Source: Costus lasius (Eukaryota; Streptophyta; Magnoliopsida; Zingiberales; Costaceae). From it: a DNA stretch of 64,000 nt. Shown here piece after piece: positions 13,508 to 26,500 of this stretch. The notes below the pieces were generated by a model. It was given only the letters and a program-made list of their open reading frames with translations. It did no database searches and was not told the DNA's origin. Both the position numbers and the translations under genes were made by a program. The stretch lies in assembly GCA_027563935.2 (NCBI GenBank), contig CM050448.1, forward strand, positions 124,883,493 through 124,947,492, in the 5' to 3' direction. Position 1 is the stretch's first letter. Every line of letters starts with the position of its first letter.

Positions 13508-14293
13508 ATGGAAATACCACGCAGGAGCAATAAACTTGTAATCTGCACCACCGTCGTCCTCCTGAGCGCTGCCGCCTTCTCATGCTGCATAGCAGCTGAA
13601 TTCAAGAAAGTGAAGGTGAGTGCTCTACATGCGTGCATACATACAAAGGCCTTAATTTCAAGAAGTTTATATTCCCTCCCTTGCGAAAAAGGTGAAGAGC
13701 ATGAAATTGGACGGCAACCTCTGTTCTCTGCCAAAAAGCTCCTCGTTTGGGTTAGGGATCGCCGCGCTTGTGTGCCTCTCAGCGGCGCAGATTATTGGGA
13801 CTACCAGGGGCGGAACTAGGTTTTGCTCAAAGCAGAGCCTTGCACGGTTTCTCCCCATCCTCTTGCTACTTCCCTGCTGGTAAATTTCACTTCCACAGCC
13901 ACTGAGAATCTTAGCAATAATACATGCATTCATGTTGCAACTTGTCCATGATTATGGCAATGTACATGGGTTATGTATAAATTAATGGCAACTTAAACAA
14001 TTGGATAATTATTAACGAATTGTAGGGTCATTTACGTGATGGCGCTGATCCTGTTGGCTACTGCTTCCAGCATGAACGGCGGGCAGCCGTACGGGAAAGG
14101 GTGGATGGACGGCGACTGCTACGTAGTTCACGACGGAGTTTACGCAGGCGCCGGCATTCTTGTGGTCTCCGTGACACTTCTCATACTTGCCTTCAATTTC
14201 ACCAAGGATGAAGATGTGGGCAAGTCAAGACGACTAAGTGGCTCCCAGCCGGAGACTGGAAATGGAAGTTTCCACGAAGGAAGCACAAGGTGA
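13508..14293 (+). CDS. DUF1218 family four-helix membrane protein
   Basis: Three exons, 13508-13615, 13692-13879 and 14026-14293, join in consistent phase to give about 187 residues. The first segment, MEIPRRSNKLVICTTVVLLS, starts a hydrophobic N-terminal helix or signal anchor. It is followed by a short hydrophilic stretch, two central membrane helices (FGLGIAALVCLSAAQIIGT and FLPILLLLPCWVIYVMALIL) and a fourth helix before a polar tail rich in Ser and Gly. The layout, with G-x-F-G-x-G-I-A-A-x in helix 2 and a Cys shortly after, is that of DUF1218 proteins. Characterised relatives include DESIGUAL proteins in leaf symmetry and MWL proteins affecting lignified walls. A specific function here cannot be assigned. 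The acceptor at 13691 is preceded by an A-run, so it is the least certain splice site. Confidence 0.8.
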
Positions 14294-16161
14294 CTTGGCA
14301 AAAAGCATTTTATGGCTAACATACTTTTTCCTTTCTTAGAAGAAAAAAGTAAAGGAATTATTTGAATTCTGAAGTGGGAAGAATTGTTCCTGCGTAATAA
14401 GTTCATGTATAGTATTCAAAAGATTTCGTCTGGTATAGTTAACTACAAGCAAAATTTGGCCAAACAATGGATACAACATTTCTGTAATACCTTTAATTCT
14501 CATCAGCATCGCGAGCACTTTCCAATGTTACTTCTAGCTGTCCTTGCCACAGATTCAGCAATGAATGGATGACAACATTAATAGGTTAAAGTCTTACACA
14601 GAAAAAGTAGTAATTGATCCCACTGCTAAAAAATGGTTAGCTAATAAGAGCCTATCCAACTAAGTTAATATTAAACAGCAGATATGCATGATCAATATAC
14701 CACTACGCTTACAATTTGAACGATCAAGTTTTTTTTTCCTACAAGACTTTCATCTTCGAAATTTCTTGCAAGATATCAAGTTCAAGCAGGATAAACAAAC
14801 AAGGTTAATGGAGGCTACCAAGTTACTAACCCCTTCCTATGCAGAAAAAAAAAACTGTATAGGAAATTGAACTTCTGAAATATGTTTCCTCAGATGGAAG
14901 AATTTCAATATACCACTACGCTTACAATTTGAACGATCAATTGTTTTTTTCCCAACAAGACTTTCATCTTCGAAACTTCTTGAAAGATATCAAGTTCAAG
15001 CAGGATAAACAAACAAGGTGAAAGGAGGCGACCAAGTTACTAACCCGTTCCTATGCAGAAAAAAAAACTGTATAAGAAATTGAACTTCTGAAATATGTTT
15101 CTTCAGATAGAAGAATTTCACCTTCCAGATTGGATTTAAGTTTATGAAGTAGTAGCAACTTTTAGTCACTCCTCGCTCCATACTCTCAAATATCAATCAA
15201 ATGCAGGCATGCTGGCAAAGGATATATCAAGCTGATTTACAGGCTAGCACGGGTGCTGGGTCTAAATGCAACTGTATCAAAAGAACTGTTCCCTATCATG
15301 CACAGTCTAAATCAAGTGGTACTGTATTGCCTATAAAAGCGGTCACAACTGAAAAATAAGCACCAGTATAACTCAGGTTAACTACATGAATAGGACATGA
15401 TTATGAACTTTGCTTTAATTTGATATTCAGACGTTTTTTTTTACTCAATTCGATATACAAAGAATTGAAAGTTGGGTCCTGTTTGATTTTGTCGACCGGT
15501 CATAAGCAAACAAAAATACAATATTTCTCGGTAGTCCACTAGTATCTCCATCTGCTGCATAAGCAAATGATCAGCGTTGCAAAGTTCAACAGAATTTAAT
15601 ATGAATGGATACACTGCAAGCTTCTGGTAAACTCATTAACTTTGGCTCTTATATATGAATCAAAATCAAATCAAATTCTATGATTACAACATCACCAAAC
15701 AGAATGGTGATGAGGCACATATCTTGACCCCAATGATACGTGAACTGGAAACTCGTTTAGTGATTCAATGTGTTTAGTCATTTGAATCATATTTTACAAC
15801 TGGTTTAACAGAACAGTAATTCTCAAGTCTACTCTAAATCCAATTGTTGGAACTTAGTTGGTCAATAAACATTTATACGCAAACCCAATCCTCCAGAATC
15901 GGAACTTAGATTCTTGGGCTATCAATTCAAGGTAACCCAGTGAAGTGCCGATGCAAGTAATTAAACAATCACATTTGGTTACTTATATTTTCCGTATTCT
16001 GATTGCACAAACCTTGAAATCAGTTTCAGGCATAACTTTTATCTTTAATCACGGATAAAATAAAATAAAAATTTGTTATATACAGAGAAGGATACACATA
16101 TAAATGAGAAAAAGGTATACACTACACCATGTTAAATTACCTTTGCAGTGTGATAGAGAAC
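14294..16161. other. intergenic region with a tandem duplication
   Basis: AT-rich DNA between the DUF1218 gene and the 3' end of the converging TrmB gene. Apart from the 213-bp tandem duplication at 14693-15120 I see no gene or element. Confidence 0.5.
14693..15120. repeat. tandem duplication, two copies of about 213 bp
   Basis: CAATATACCACTACGCTTAC starts at 14693 and again at 14906, and the copies run on with few differences to about 15120. Each contains an A-run next to CTGTATA. It looks like a fairly recent local duplication of non-coding DNA. Confidence 0.85.
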
Positions 16162-19100
16162 TCATAAATGGTTAGTACAAGGAAGATATTGCTTCTGTTT
16201 TTGGTATATCCTTCTATAGATTCTAGCCCCTTCTAGCTCTGCATGTATTTCTCTTTCCGTTCGTATACCCATGAGATTGCTGGTAACCCATCCGTCTGAG
16301 TCACATAAAGCTTTACCATCAATAGTATCAAGGTGCTCAAAGATTTGTATATCATCAAACTGGTTCCTCATGTCAGAGGCCACCTCAAGCACATCTGATT
16401 GTACAAAGACCTATAGAAGTGATAAATTTACATGCAAGTATGTAACAGCAGCAAGACTAATCTTAAGTAGTTTATAATCGAGGATATTCATTGATTGAAA
16501 ACTAGAGAATATCATATAAGTAGATTGTCTCCTACATCTAAATGGAAATAGTGCGAAAGTAATTCAAGAATAAAAAATTGGCATAGAGAATCAAAGATGA
16601 AAAATGAACGCAGTGTTTTATAGAAGTTACATTACTTCAATATTACATACTGACTACCAATTTTAGATATGGTTGACATAATTAGAATAAATTGCTAGCG
16701 ATGGTGTACTTAAAGTAATATTTTGCTCACAAGACAACATAAAACATGTAATTTGTGCTTCAAAAATTCTATTAGATGCTGCATGAAGCACAGTTGACAA
16801 GGCTGCAGTAAATTTTAGAATTTATAGTTTATAACAGTGTTATTATGTACTTAGGGCCTTGTTGAATAGTCGTTTTTGAGTTCATATCTATTAGGATTTC
16901 TATATACTTGCACTTTCTATCATCTAAATTTGAAACTTCATTTTTTCCTCCTACATTGTATTAGAGCTAGGGTTTTCCTACTCTTCTCCACCGCCATTAA
17001 TGCTTTTTCAGCCTGCCACACTTCATCTTTCCTTTGTTTTAGGAGTTTATTTGCATTCGCACGTTGTATGATAATAGGATTATGATCTAAACTTGATCTC
17101 TAACCCTAATATCCCTTTTCTAATCCTTCCTAAGTCTTTATTCTCTCTTTCTCCCCTTTCATCATGGATTTACCATGCACAAGAATCAAACTCAATTGCA
17201 TAAATTACTTATTGTGGGCTAAGTCTATGCAATATTTTTTGGTAACTCATAGAAAGGATCATCATCTTAATATCCTCCTACTACCATATAAACATCTGAA
17301 TTGTGGTGCTGATCAAAATGGTCTGAACCGATCATTGCTTACAAGATCATGATTATGAAGACTATGAAGGTTGTACAAGTTACTTTGTTCACCACTTATG
17401 CCCTATAATAAAATATTTGCCATATTTACTGCCTATATGAGGATATCTCAACCTCGAAAAAGATTGTTAGCCCCTAAAGGAGTACTATGCGAAGTTGAAG
17501 CTAAGGTGGGATGAAATATTCGAGTATCACCCTCCTATCGTACACATAGGCCGCCATCTTCAGCAACAGCAAGATTTCTTTATAGTTTTAATGGCACTTA
17601 CTCAACTATACAAGTTCATCGGCTAGTTGATTCTTCAATATCTAATTTTCAAAATGCCTTTTCTTAACTCGTGTGGGTTTCAATGGCATCTAACAATTCT
17701 CTTGTGACCACTATCTCACACAAGGTTATTGCTTCGGTAGCTCCACAATTAAGAAATCATGGTGAGAATTCTAGATCTCATTATGGTAAAGGTAAAGGCA
17801 AGAGCAGGGTTTCCTATTGTACCAATTATGTCAAAGACCAATTATATGTTTGATTGATGTTGGTAAAGATTTAAAAGACCTACTCAAGCAAAGATTGTTG
17901 TTGATGAGCCAAGTTATTCACTTTCAAAGCAATCCTCACTCTTACCACCCATACAGTTTGCTTCCCATGGCACTACTATGGTGATTTCCATTGCCAAGGA
18001 TGAGCAATTTATGCGTTCTTACATCTTTTGGTGCGTCTCCCATATCAAATTCTGCAGGCACTTGTAAAATAGTGGTCTTGAAAGAAGTAGCTACTTAGTA
18101 GCTCTCTTATATTATTCTTAATGAGATAAACATGTTTATCAAAGGATATTGAAGCACAGAACTACTCAAAATAGTTAGTAAATGTATTGAAATTTCTTTG
18201 ATTTATCATCCAAAGAAAAAGAGTTTAGGTTCATGAGATACCCTCATAAACCCCAAAGTAGATATACTTATTGAAGAACTATGATGAAGTTTCCAGTTCA
18301 ATTATTGAGTAAAACCACTAATTTCCATACACAATGGAAGGATTGTAAATAACAAAATTAGGCAATATAGTGTATAGTGGTGAAGAAAATAGTTTTACAT
18401 GTCTAACAAGATTGAATATCGATGCAAGTATCAAACTGAGATCAAGAAACTCCAGGAAAATAGCTAAGTAGAAGTAACAATTTCAAAACGTAAACATAGT
18501 AACTATGATCCAACGATTCAATAGAAAGCTACAAAGGGTGTCTTGTTCTGTCTATAGTGATGTTTTGGTGCAGTAACACTAAACCAGCAGTGTATATAGC
18601 AGACATGAAAAGTGAAAAAAGTTCTAATGTTTCCCGAACCCTATATGGGTCTTAAGACAATCCTTCACCTAGAAGAGTAAGATCAACAACTCTGAAGTTT
18701 GAACCTGCCATATCAAAATTTTTCATTGGCGAAAGGATATTTCTTCCTATATGACGAACAATGTTTTACACAATTTTTAACCACCAGGAATTTTAGCACC
18801 CTTGAGCAGGGAAAATAGTTATCATAATTCATCAATCTTATATGGCCTTTTAGATTGTTTCTTAATCAGGTAAAGAAGGCCATCCCTTTCTCTTGCACCT
18901 AAATTTGGTTAACTTAGAAAGTACAAGGGAATTTCTGGTAAGTGCCACAAGGCCCACAACTTGAGTTCAAATGAGTTAATAAGACATTTTAACTATGTTA
19001 TCTATGATAGCTGTGCATTCCAAACTTGAATAAAATAGAATATAAATTATAGACTAAATGGCGTACCTTCCCTCCTTTGCTTAATTTTTTTGCAATGGAA

Positions 19101-22100
19101 TCAACCAAGGATGGCTGGACAACTCTCCTCTTATGATGCCTTTTCTTGAAATGTGGATCTGGGCACTACAAGATGAATCATGAAGCTCAATTAAACACAT
19201 AATTCAACTAATCAAACCAAAGAAACAAATACACTTTCCAAAAAGAAAAATTGATCACTTTATGAGTTCAGAGAACCAGCAGAACAAATAGTGTGTATTA
19301 TCTATTTTTGAAACTCTGAGATGGGAGAGATATACAGCTCACCAGTATTGAGACTAGTGAAAGAGATCCAGGATAGGAGGAAATCAGTGGCTCAAAGGAT
19401 ACCATGGCATTGGCAAACATGAAATGACTGCTTAGAAATGATATTTCTTAGAGCCCAAAGATTATAATCTCAACTTCGCTTGTTTGAGAGTAGATGAAAC
19501 AATGCATAAGAACTCACATGTTTTCAAGATCTAACTCTTTGACCCAGAACTGGGAGCGCTCAACGAGCTACATTACAAAAGAAGCTAGCATCACTACTCA
19601 AGTATCAGATGATGACGATAATGCTAGAAGTCGAAGATAAAACCTTTTGACGTATCTCCAGACCCAGATAATTTCTTCTTTCAGAACACATTTTTGCAAG
19701 CCAAATAAGGAACCTGCCGCTCCCTGCAAGAGTTCCTCATTGTTAGAATTGAAAAGAAAAAGGAGAATACCACTGTGTTGATTGTCAATAATACATAAAT
19801 AGATACCCTTAATGAATAGAGATCCACTAAAATAACTATCCGATACAAGAAAATGCAGTAAATGACAATTTTTTAGTTCAGCAATTCCACTTTATTAAGA
19901 TATGTAAATAAAAGTGGTTTGACAAAAGATGCCATAAGATGATAAGACACACAAAACTGTTGAAACAAGGATTGTGTAGTCCAGTGTAATTAATTTAAAG
20001 AAAGACACCTACGTAAGTTCTAATTCCTTCATAGAAGTTTTTAATACATCAAGAGCACTGAAACTGTTTTTCAATAAGTAAATTTAACACATGTGAGAAT
20101 AGTTATCATTAAAAGTAACAGAGTAACAAGAATCACCTTCTGTTGCAATGGAACTAGGACCTTAAATATCAATTTGTAGTACAAGATGGAAAGCAAAAGT
20201 TCAGTCTACCATGCTAACTAGAAGAAAAAAGAACTTGATAGTGATTAATCTAAATGACATTCATTACAAATAAAAAATAGATAGGATTCTAAAGATAAAT
20301 AATATTGAAATTTATTTGGTGAAGGGTGTCCTAGTTGACAATGTCTTTGGTATGTTGTGATGGATTATACAAAATAAGCAACAAAGTAGTAGCAAGTTTA
20401 TCAGCCAAAACGCAGCCTTAAATAGCAATAGGAAAGAAAGAAGGTTACCACAAAAAATAGAGCACAAACCAAGGCGCACAATAAATAAAAAATTTTACTA
20501 GAAACTAAGGAACACAAAGAATATCAAATAATATGAGATTTGTGCCAGTATGAATAAAGTCAATACTCATAATAGGAACAAAAGATCCATTAGCAAGACA
20601 GGGTAGTGATAGGATTCACGATTTAAGTAAATAAATCTCAATTATCTACAAGTGAGATGAAACCCCTAAGTTAAGAATATAGATGAGTTAGTGGATGCAA
20701 GAAAGGCTTCCGGTAGATGTAGATTTCATCAAGATTATGCATGTCGAGGTGAAGGATTCTCCAAGAGATATATAGACTGAAGTAGTCATTCATACTCAAT
20801 GGTGGAGATAATCATTGTAGACTCAGTAGAGGCAGTAATAGTGGAGGTGACAGTTATAGATTTGACAAACGCCTTATGTTGATTTAAGGTAATGGAGTTA
20901 GTAGATCACTTGCAAGTGTGGGATATGAAGCACCCAAATTCCTACAAGCAACTATCAGGGGTATGGTTGGTCTTTTCAAGCACATGGAGGAAAGACTCAA
21001 CCTCTACCTCGACCCCGATTAACACTAGAATGTCCACAACTCTCTAACTATGAAACCACTAAGCACTAATCCCTAGAGTGGCGGAAGTAGTTGAAATACC
21101 ACTAGATGCCATAGAAACAATAACAATCATGAAAAGGTATTTTAAAGACTGGGTACAATAGCATCGACCAATAATTGAGCTTGTGTAGAAGAGTAAGAAT
21201 CATCAAGTAAAGAAAAAGAAAAGCATTGTATCAAGAAGTCTTGTCATTACTGGAGTAATGTAGCCATATTTGTACTAGGGATGAGATTCTTATAAATCAT
21301 TCCCACATGCCCTTCAAAAGAGAATAATACTCCTATAGAGGTTGATCATCTTGTATACGGGTAGAAATATATTCATGGCAAAAAAGAGGAGGCTGGCTAT
21401 GTTATCAAGTTAAAAAGAAATGGCGGAACATTATTGTATTAATTGTTAGCAATACATAAATAATTACTCCTAATATATGTAAATCCAGTAAGATAACTAT
21501 TCAATAAGAGATTCAATAACTTAAGTCTCCCTGAATTCCATAATGCTTTTTTTGGGGTGAAAAAGGAAGCAACAATCAGTAGTCCTATCACACAACGGGA
21601 CAGTTAATGCCTAATGCAAGGTTACTGTAGTAATGCTTTCCTACCACAACCAATATCCACCATCAGCGGCAATGTTGGGTCCCTGTAAACTTTCTCCCAC
21701 TCCGGTATCTCTGCTGGCCTCTGTGATTGTCTCAATTAACAAAATTGAACACATAATTAATATGAAAAAGAAAACAAAACAGAAAGCGGGGAGAAATCTT
21801 GGTCAGATTGATCAGAACTCACGGAGAAAGAAGAACTGAGAGGATTCACATGTTGCCGGATCCGAACATGGCCCAACTGCAAGATTGTGCACCAAAATTG
21901 AGAGAGGAAAAAAAAAAATGTAGTAGTATTTGTGCAATAAAAGGAAAACTTTGGATACTTCAGGAGCGGCGCCGTAGAACTCCTTGAGGTTGAGGTCAGC
22001 GTACTCCATTTCTATCACTTCAGGGCTCCTTACAGCCGCCCTTGTTAAGATTCTCTTCGCCCACCCATCGGCACTACTCTCGTGGGGCTCATTGTAGCAC

Positions 22101-22246
22101 CACCTACGAGTACGACCGCCGCCGCTGTGGTCTAGGGTCCTGCGTGGGAGGTGAACGGCGATGGTACAGCGAGGACGAAAGGAAGAAGCCGAGGCGGGGA
22201 CCGGAGCGGCGCACAAGCCCCGACCACTCCACCGGAATCCCAACAT
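16162..22246 (-). CDS. tRNA (guanine-N7)-methyltransferase, TrmB family, organelle type
   Basis: Eight exons join in phase: 22246-21959, 21876-21823, 21720-21645, 19723-19644, 19567-19518, 19427-19343, 19165-19067 and 16410-16162, giving about 326 residues. The family marks appear in order: RIRQHVNPLSSSFS, the SAM-binding motif LPLMVDIGCGSGRFLIWLAK, YLGLEIRQKLVERSQFWV, FMFANAMVSFEPLISSYPG, CPDPHFKKRHHKRRVVQPS, VFVQSDVLEVASDMR, and the tail GIRTEREIHAELEGARIYRR. The enzyme makes m7G46 in tRNA. This is the bacterial-type TrmB that plants keep alongside the cytosolic Trm8. The roughly 70 residues before EYADLNLKE are Arg/Ser/Ala-rich and fit a plastid or mitochondrial targeting peptide. Introns 3 (1.9 kb) and 7 (2.7 kb) contain decayed Copia elements. 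Confidence 0.93.
17164..18060 (+). mobile_element. decayed Ty1/Copia gag fragment inside a TrmB intron
   Basis: Plus-strand reading gives IKLNCINYLLWAKSMQYFL, the start of a Copia gag, and farther on EYYAKLKLRWDEIFEYHPP and QQQDFFIVLMALTQLYKFI, the UBN2/gag core, broken by stops. A Ser/Gly/Lys-rich stretch with Cys residues follows near 17850. It lies antisense within intron 7 of the TrmB gene. No LTRs were identified, so the limits are approximate. Confidence 0.7.
19770..21520 (-). mobile_element. truncated Ty1/Copia element with related terminal direct repeats, in a TrmB intron
   Basis: About 90 bp at 19770-19865 resembles 21432-21520 in direct orientation (shared CAATACATAAATA and ATCCA-TAA-ATAACTAT blocks), as decayed LTR ends would. 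Minus-strand reading near 20160-20000 gives SCYSVTFNDNYSH and LLKNSFSALDVLKTSMKELE, matching the Copia integrase core (family pattern YFVTFIDDYSRKTWVYLLK). Only about 1.7 kb remains, so most of pol is deleted. It lies in the same orientation as the host gene, within intron 3. Confidence 0.55.
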
Positions 22247-22379
22247 TTACCCTTCAAACCCAAAAACCGCAATCCGTCAGTCATCTGAAGCGTTGAAGCC
22301 CCACGCTGAAGTAAGTAAATATTCCTACAGAACAAGGTCTTTTTTTATAAACAGTAAAATAGAAGGCCTATTTTGAACA

Positions 22380-22711
22380 CGAATCCTGAGGGAGGCAGCC
22401 GAGAAATTTTATCACCCATAAATTTTATTTAAATTTTTTTTATTTTTTTAAAAATAATCTACACATTTTAAACTATTTAATGATACTAATATTAAGGTAA
22501 TTTAAATTATACATAATAAAAAATTATCTTAAATATTTTTATATAGTAAATTTTTTTTTTATTTTTTATACAATAATATTTAAGATAATTTTTTATTGTG
22601 TATAATCTAAACTATTCCAATATTAGTATATTGGATAGCTTAAAATATATAAATTATTTTTAAAAAAAATTAAATAAAATTTAAAGGTGAGATAAATCTC
22701 CAGGATTCGCG
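22380..22711. mobile_element. foldback MITE, nearly full-length palindrome
   Basis: GAATCCTG at the left end is mirrored by CAGGATTC at the right, and the following 150 bases of each arm are largely complementary (for example AATAAAAAATTATCTTAAAT against ATTTAAGATAATTTTTTATT). The element is extremely AT-rich and non-coding. It lies about 130 bp upstream of the predicted TrmB start codon, so it is within the likely promoter or 5' UTR. No clean target duplication was found. Confidence 0.7.
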
Positions 22712-23592
22712 CTCACCTATTTTTAAAAAATTCCTAAACCATCCTCAATTTTGGCCTTCGTTTTTCAAAATACATTATATCATGTCAAAGAAATTTTTTT
22801 TATTGCTATGAAATTCACACACATCTTCAATCTCTACAAATTTCTCACGAGAAACAAAAAAATAAAAATGACTAGAAATCGCTCTATATCAAGAAGAATC
22901 AAACTCTTATTTCCTCTTAACCAGAAAATTCATCAGTTACCAATCTTCTGTCTTCTTTCTGACCTCGCTCTTTCTTGTTTTCAGCTCAAAAATCATAGAA
23001 AGACAAAGAGAGAGCAAAGGGTAAGAAAAAAAGTGGGACAAGTAACTCATAACTACCTAGAAGAATTTTATTCAAATATGTTAGCTCATACTACATCGCA
23101 TTTAATCAAACTAGTCGAACTTAATTCTTAAAAGCCCTCTTTTAGTTGAGTAATAAATTCTCATTTTATGTCCACCAAATTTCATATTTTGAAATCAAGT
23201 CCTCTACCAGAAAGACAATTTTAAACTGCGAACTTTTCAATTCATAAGAACGTCTCGGTAGCTGCAAAACACAACTGCTCATCAGCAAATTAATTAGCAG
23301 GCAGAACTGAAACGACAAGGCCACAAACCAACATCTGAATTCAATACCAAACTTATGCTATCTTTTCACATATATGTTTATGTATACACAAACAAAATCC
23401 AGCATTGCGTTCGATACACCAATTACTGCTCTTGTTAACCAGCCTTGTTATTCATTTCCAATGAACCAATTAGTCGAGAACCAATGTAACCCAAGCAATT
23501 CCCATGGACGTCACAGAAGATGAGAACATAATACAGCAGTAACTACAGATAGAAGGAAAGACCGATCTCTTTTCAAATAAACCTTACGACGA
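22712..23592. other. intergenic region between TrmB upstream MITE and the RING/vWA gene 3' end
   Basis: AT-rich DNA containing the 3' UTR of the RING/vWA gene. An open frame at 22751-23131 is lysine-rich, resembles nothing I know and is probably chance. Confidence 0.4.
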
Positions 23593-26500
23593 CTATCTGG
23601 GTTTTGGCGCTGCTGGGAAGGACAATGTATGTCGCATCCTCGGATTTGAACGCTGATTTGCTGGGCTAAATGTTTGGGACCTCTGCAGCATGTCAACCAT
23701 TGAAGGTGTCTGATAAGCTTGAATGGACCTGCTACTCTCCGTCAAGTCCCCGCGTGTGGTTGCCCTCTGGCACAAGTGTGAGCTCAACCCTGAGAGGACG
23801 TATGCCCTGCCAGATGCCTCGTACCTTTGGCGGTCTACCATCCTCTCCTGCATCTCCTTGAGTTCAGCATCCAGGCTTGCACACAGTTGATCACCTGATT
23901 TTCCAGCCTCAGACTCAAAAATTCTTTTCCTGCATTCCTCCAGTAAACCAACAGCTGCTGACAGTTCACCACGTTCAGCAGCTATCCTTGCTTCCACCAT
24001 GGTCTCAGCAGCTTGGATTCGGTTCCTTTGACGATCTACCTCAATTGACATTGGCTGCGACACCAGCTCTGCTGGCCTAGAGATCTTTACTTCCACAGAA
24101 TCTGGACACATCATCTCCTTTGTCACAGGATCTCTATAGACACAGCAAACTTTAAGCAATGAAATATCATCATGGGAATAAGGAAGATTGACTGAAACAA
24201 GATAGTCCCTTTCTTCATCTCCGTACAAGTCTCTAGCATTTATGGTTCCACTATGTCGATCATCTGAAATAGAATTAGCATATCTACCTGATTTTATACA
24301 TCCAAGGAGTACAGCGGGGTGCAAGGACTCCAGCCTGACGTGCATTTCTTGCACCACCACACTAAGAAGTCCCCCAATGCACTGTGCAAATGCGTCCTGG
24401 ATTGCACCCTCGGCTTCAATGAATGAAAATGTCCCACCCGAGGTCTCCGAGATTGAATTCATTGATAAAGAGTCGTGATCAGAACCAAATCCAAACACAT
24501 GAACAGGTACATGAAGGACAGTATCATCTCTAATGGATGATGGCACAAGTGAACTGTAATCTGGTTGGGTTTGTAGACCATTTCTTATGGTGGGAGTGAG
24601 GATATAAGTATCCTGCCCATCAGATAGAAGAATGATGCTGCAGACAGGATTCTTCTCTTTCCGTTCTGCAATTACTTTTGCACCTTTTCTTAGTCCCTCC
24701 GTGATATTTGTTCCTCCACTTGTTGTGAGTGCATTTACGGCCTGCAATGCCTCCTGCCGGCCTAAATCAGACATCCGACGAAGAGGAAAGAGTCTTCGAG
24801 CTGTAGATGAGAAAACAACAACGGATAACCTGTCCAATGGGCCAAGGTGTTGGATCACGAACCCCATAGCCTGTTTCAAAAGTGCAAGTTTGGTGCCAGA
24901 CATGCTACCACTTACGTCAAGCACTGTAACAAGGTCCACTGGGGCTCGATATGTTTTGGGAACTTCAGAATCTCCAAGAATATTTTCTGAGAAATTTTCT
25001 GTTCTCGGAGCAAGAGGTGCCTTAACATGAATCAAAATTGTAAAATTGTCCATGGAAGTGGACTGTGAAATGGATGAATATTCTGGGAATGTTTTTATCT
25101 CTACCATTTTAGCACGACCATGCTCACAAGCTCCAGAAGCTTTAAGGGCAGAGTCTAACGCTTCATCATCATCAAAGATGCTAGGATCTGAGCTATAAAA
25201 GAGAGGGTGCCGACCATTCATATAACCATCTCGACGGAGTGAATTCACTGGGTTTCTTGATCTTGGATGAGTGGGCTCAGAAGACAGAGGGCCTTGGAAA
25301 GGTACTTCTTTCCATTTAGCTCTACAAACTGGACAAACATGGTTGCCAAATTTTACACTTTCAGCAATACAGTAGAAATGGAAGCTATGGGAGCATTCTG
25401 CAGTGAAGATTGCATGTCCTTTCCCGGGTTTCATAGTGGCTAAGCATATAGCACACGTCCTCTAAACATAGAAACATAAGGCAGGGTGGACTTTGTGAAG
25501 CAAGTAAAGAATTATGTTGCTACAGAAGACAAAAGCTGACTAGGCACTAGTGCACAAATGTTACAACCAATGCATGAAAAACACAGATTTAATAAGATTG
25601 AGATTAAGAAAAGGAAACAGATTATCAATGGTTATGATATGGGAAGTAGTGATGGCGAAGGCAGGACTTGATCATAAAACTTATTGTTAATGAGTAAGAT
25701 TTTTACCATTTGAGCTCACTAGAACTTTCAACAATCTCAATATTGCCTATGGTGCAACCATCCAAGGGAAGCAAGATATTTGACTCAAAAGATATCACAA
25801 AAAAAAGTGAAGGTTTCCTTTTTCATGCAAATATTAAAATTCCTAAAAGAAATTGGTAGAAATGCAGTTTATTATGTAGGACCTTCAATCACATGTTGTT
25901 TAAAGGATATTGTTATCTTAATATTTTAATTTTTGAGAATGAGGTTATATTTGCTTTGCAAAAATAGAATATTTTCTGAAAATCTTTCTTAGTTTTGAAG
26001 TTACTTATGATAATTCGCCATATTGGTATTATCATAAATAAAGTGTTATTGAGAAGCAAGAGATTTCTTTAATGAAGCTAAACATCTGCAATTTTAGCTT
26101 CCTGATTGAAGGTATGGTACTTATTAATATAAATTTTCAAGCTTTGCCAATTTCAATTATAAAAGGTTACAAAAAGAGGTTGATGTTTAAAAGTAAAGGC
26201 ATACTTGCATGGAACATCCCTAAACTATCACCATTTTAGTAAATAATTTCTTACTTCAAACTCATCTCAAAAATTTTCTATCTGCCATATTTGGAGTCTG
26301 ATACAAACCATATCATTGAGTCTCTACCAACAAAATGTTAAGCAAACATGAGATTATGTGTCAACTCACATATCATTGAGTCTCTAACAACCATATCATT
26401 GACCTTAAAAATATTGATAAATATTAAAAAAGAATAGATGAGTAATCTAGTTAGGCATCCTATTGGCATGAGCTATGTTTTGTGAAAGTAACTCGGTATG

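Noticed and set aside
13306..13734. 142-codon minus-strand open frame
   Set aside because: Antisense to exons 1 and 2 of the DUF1218 gene, with no domain. The plus-strand gene with consistent splicing explains it.
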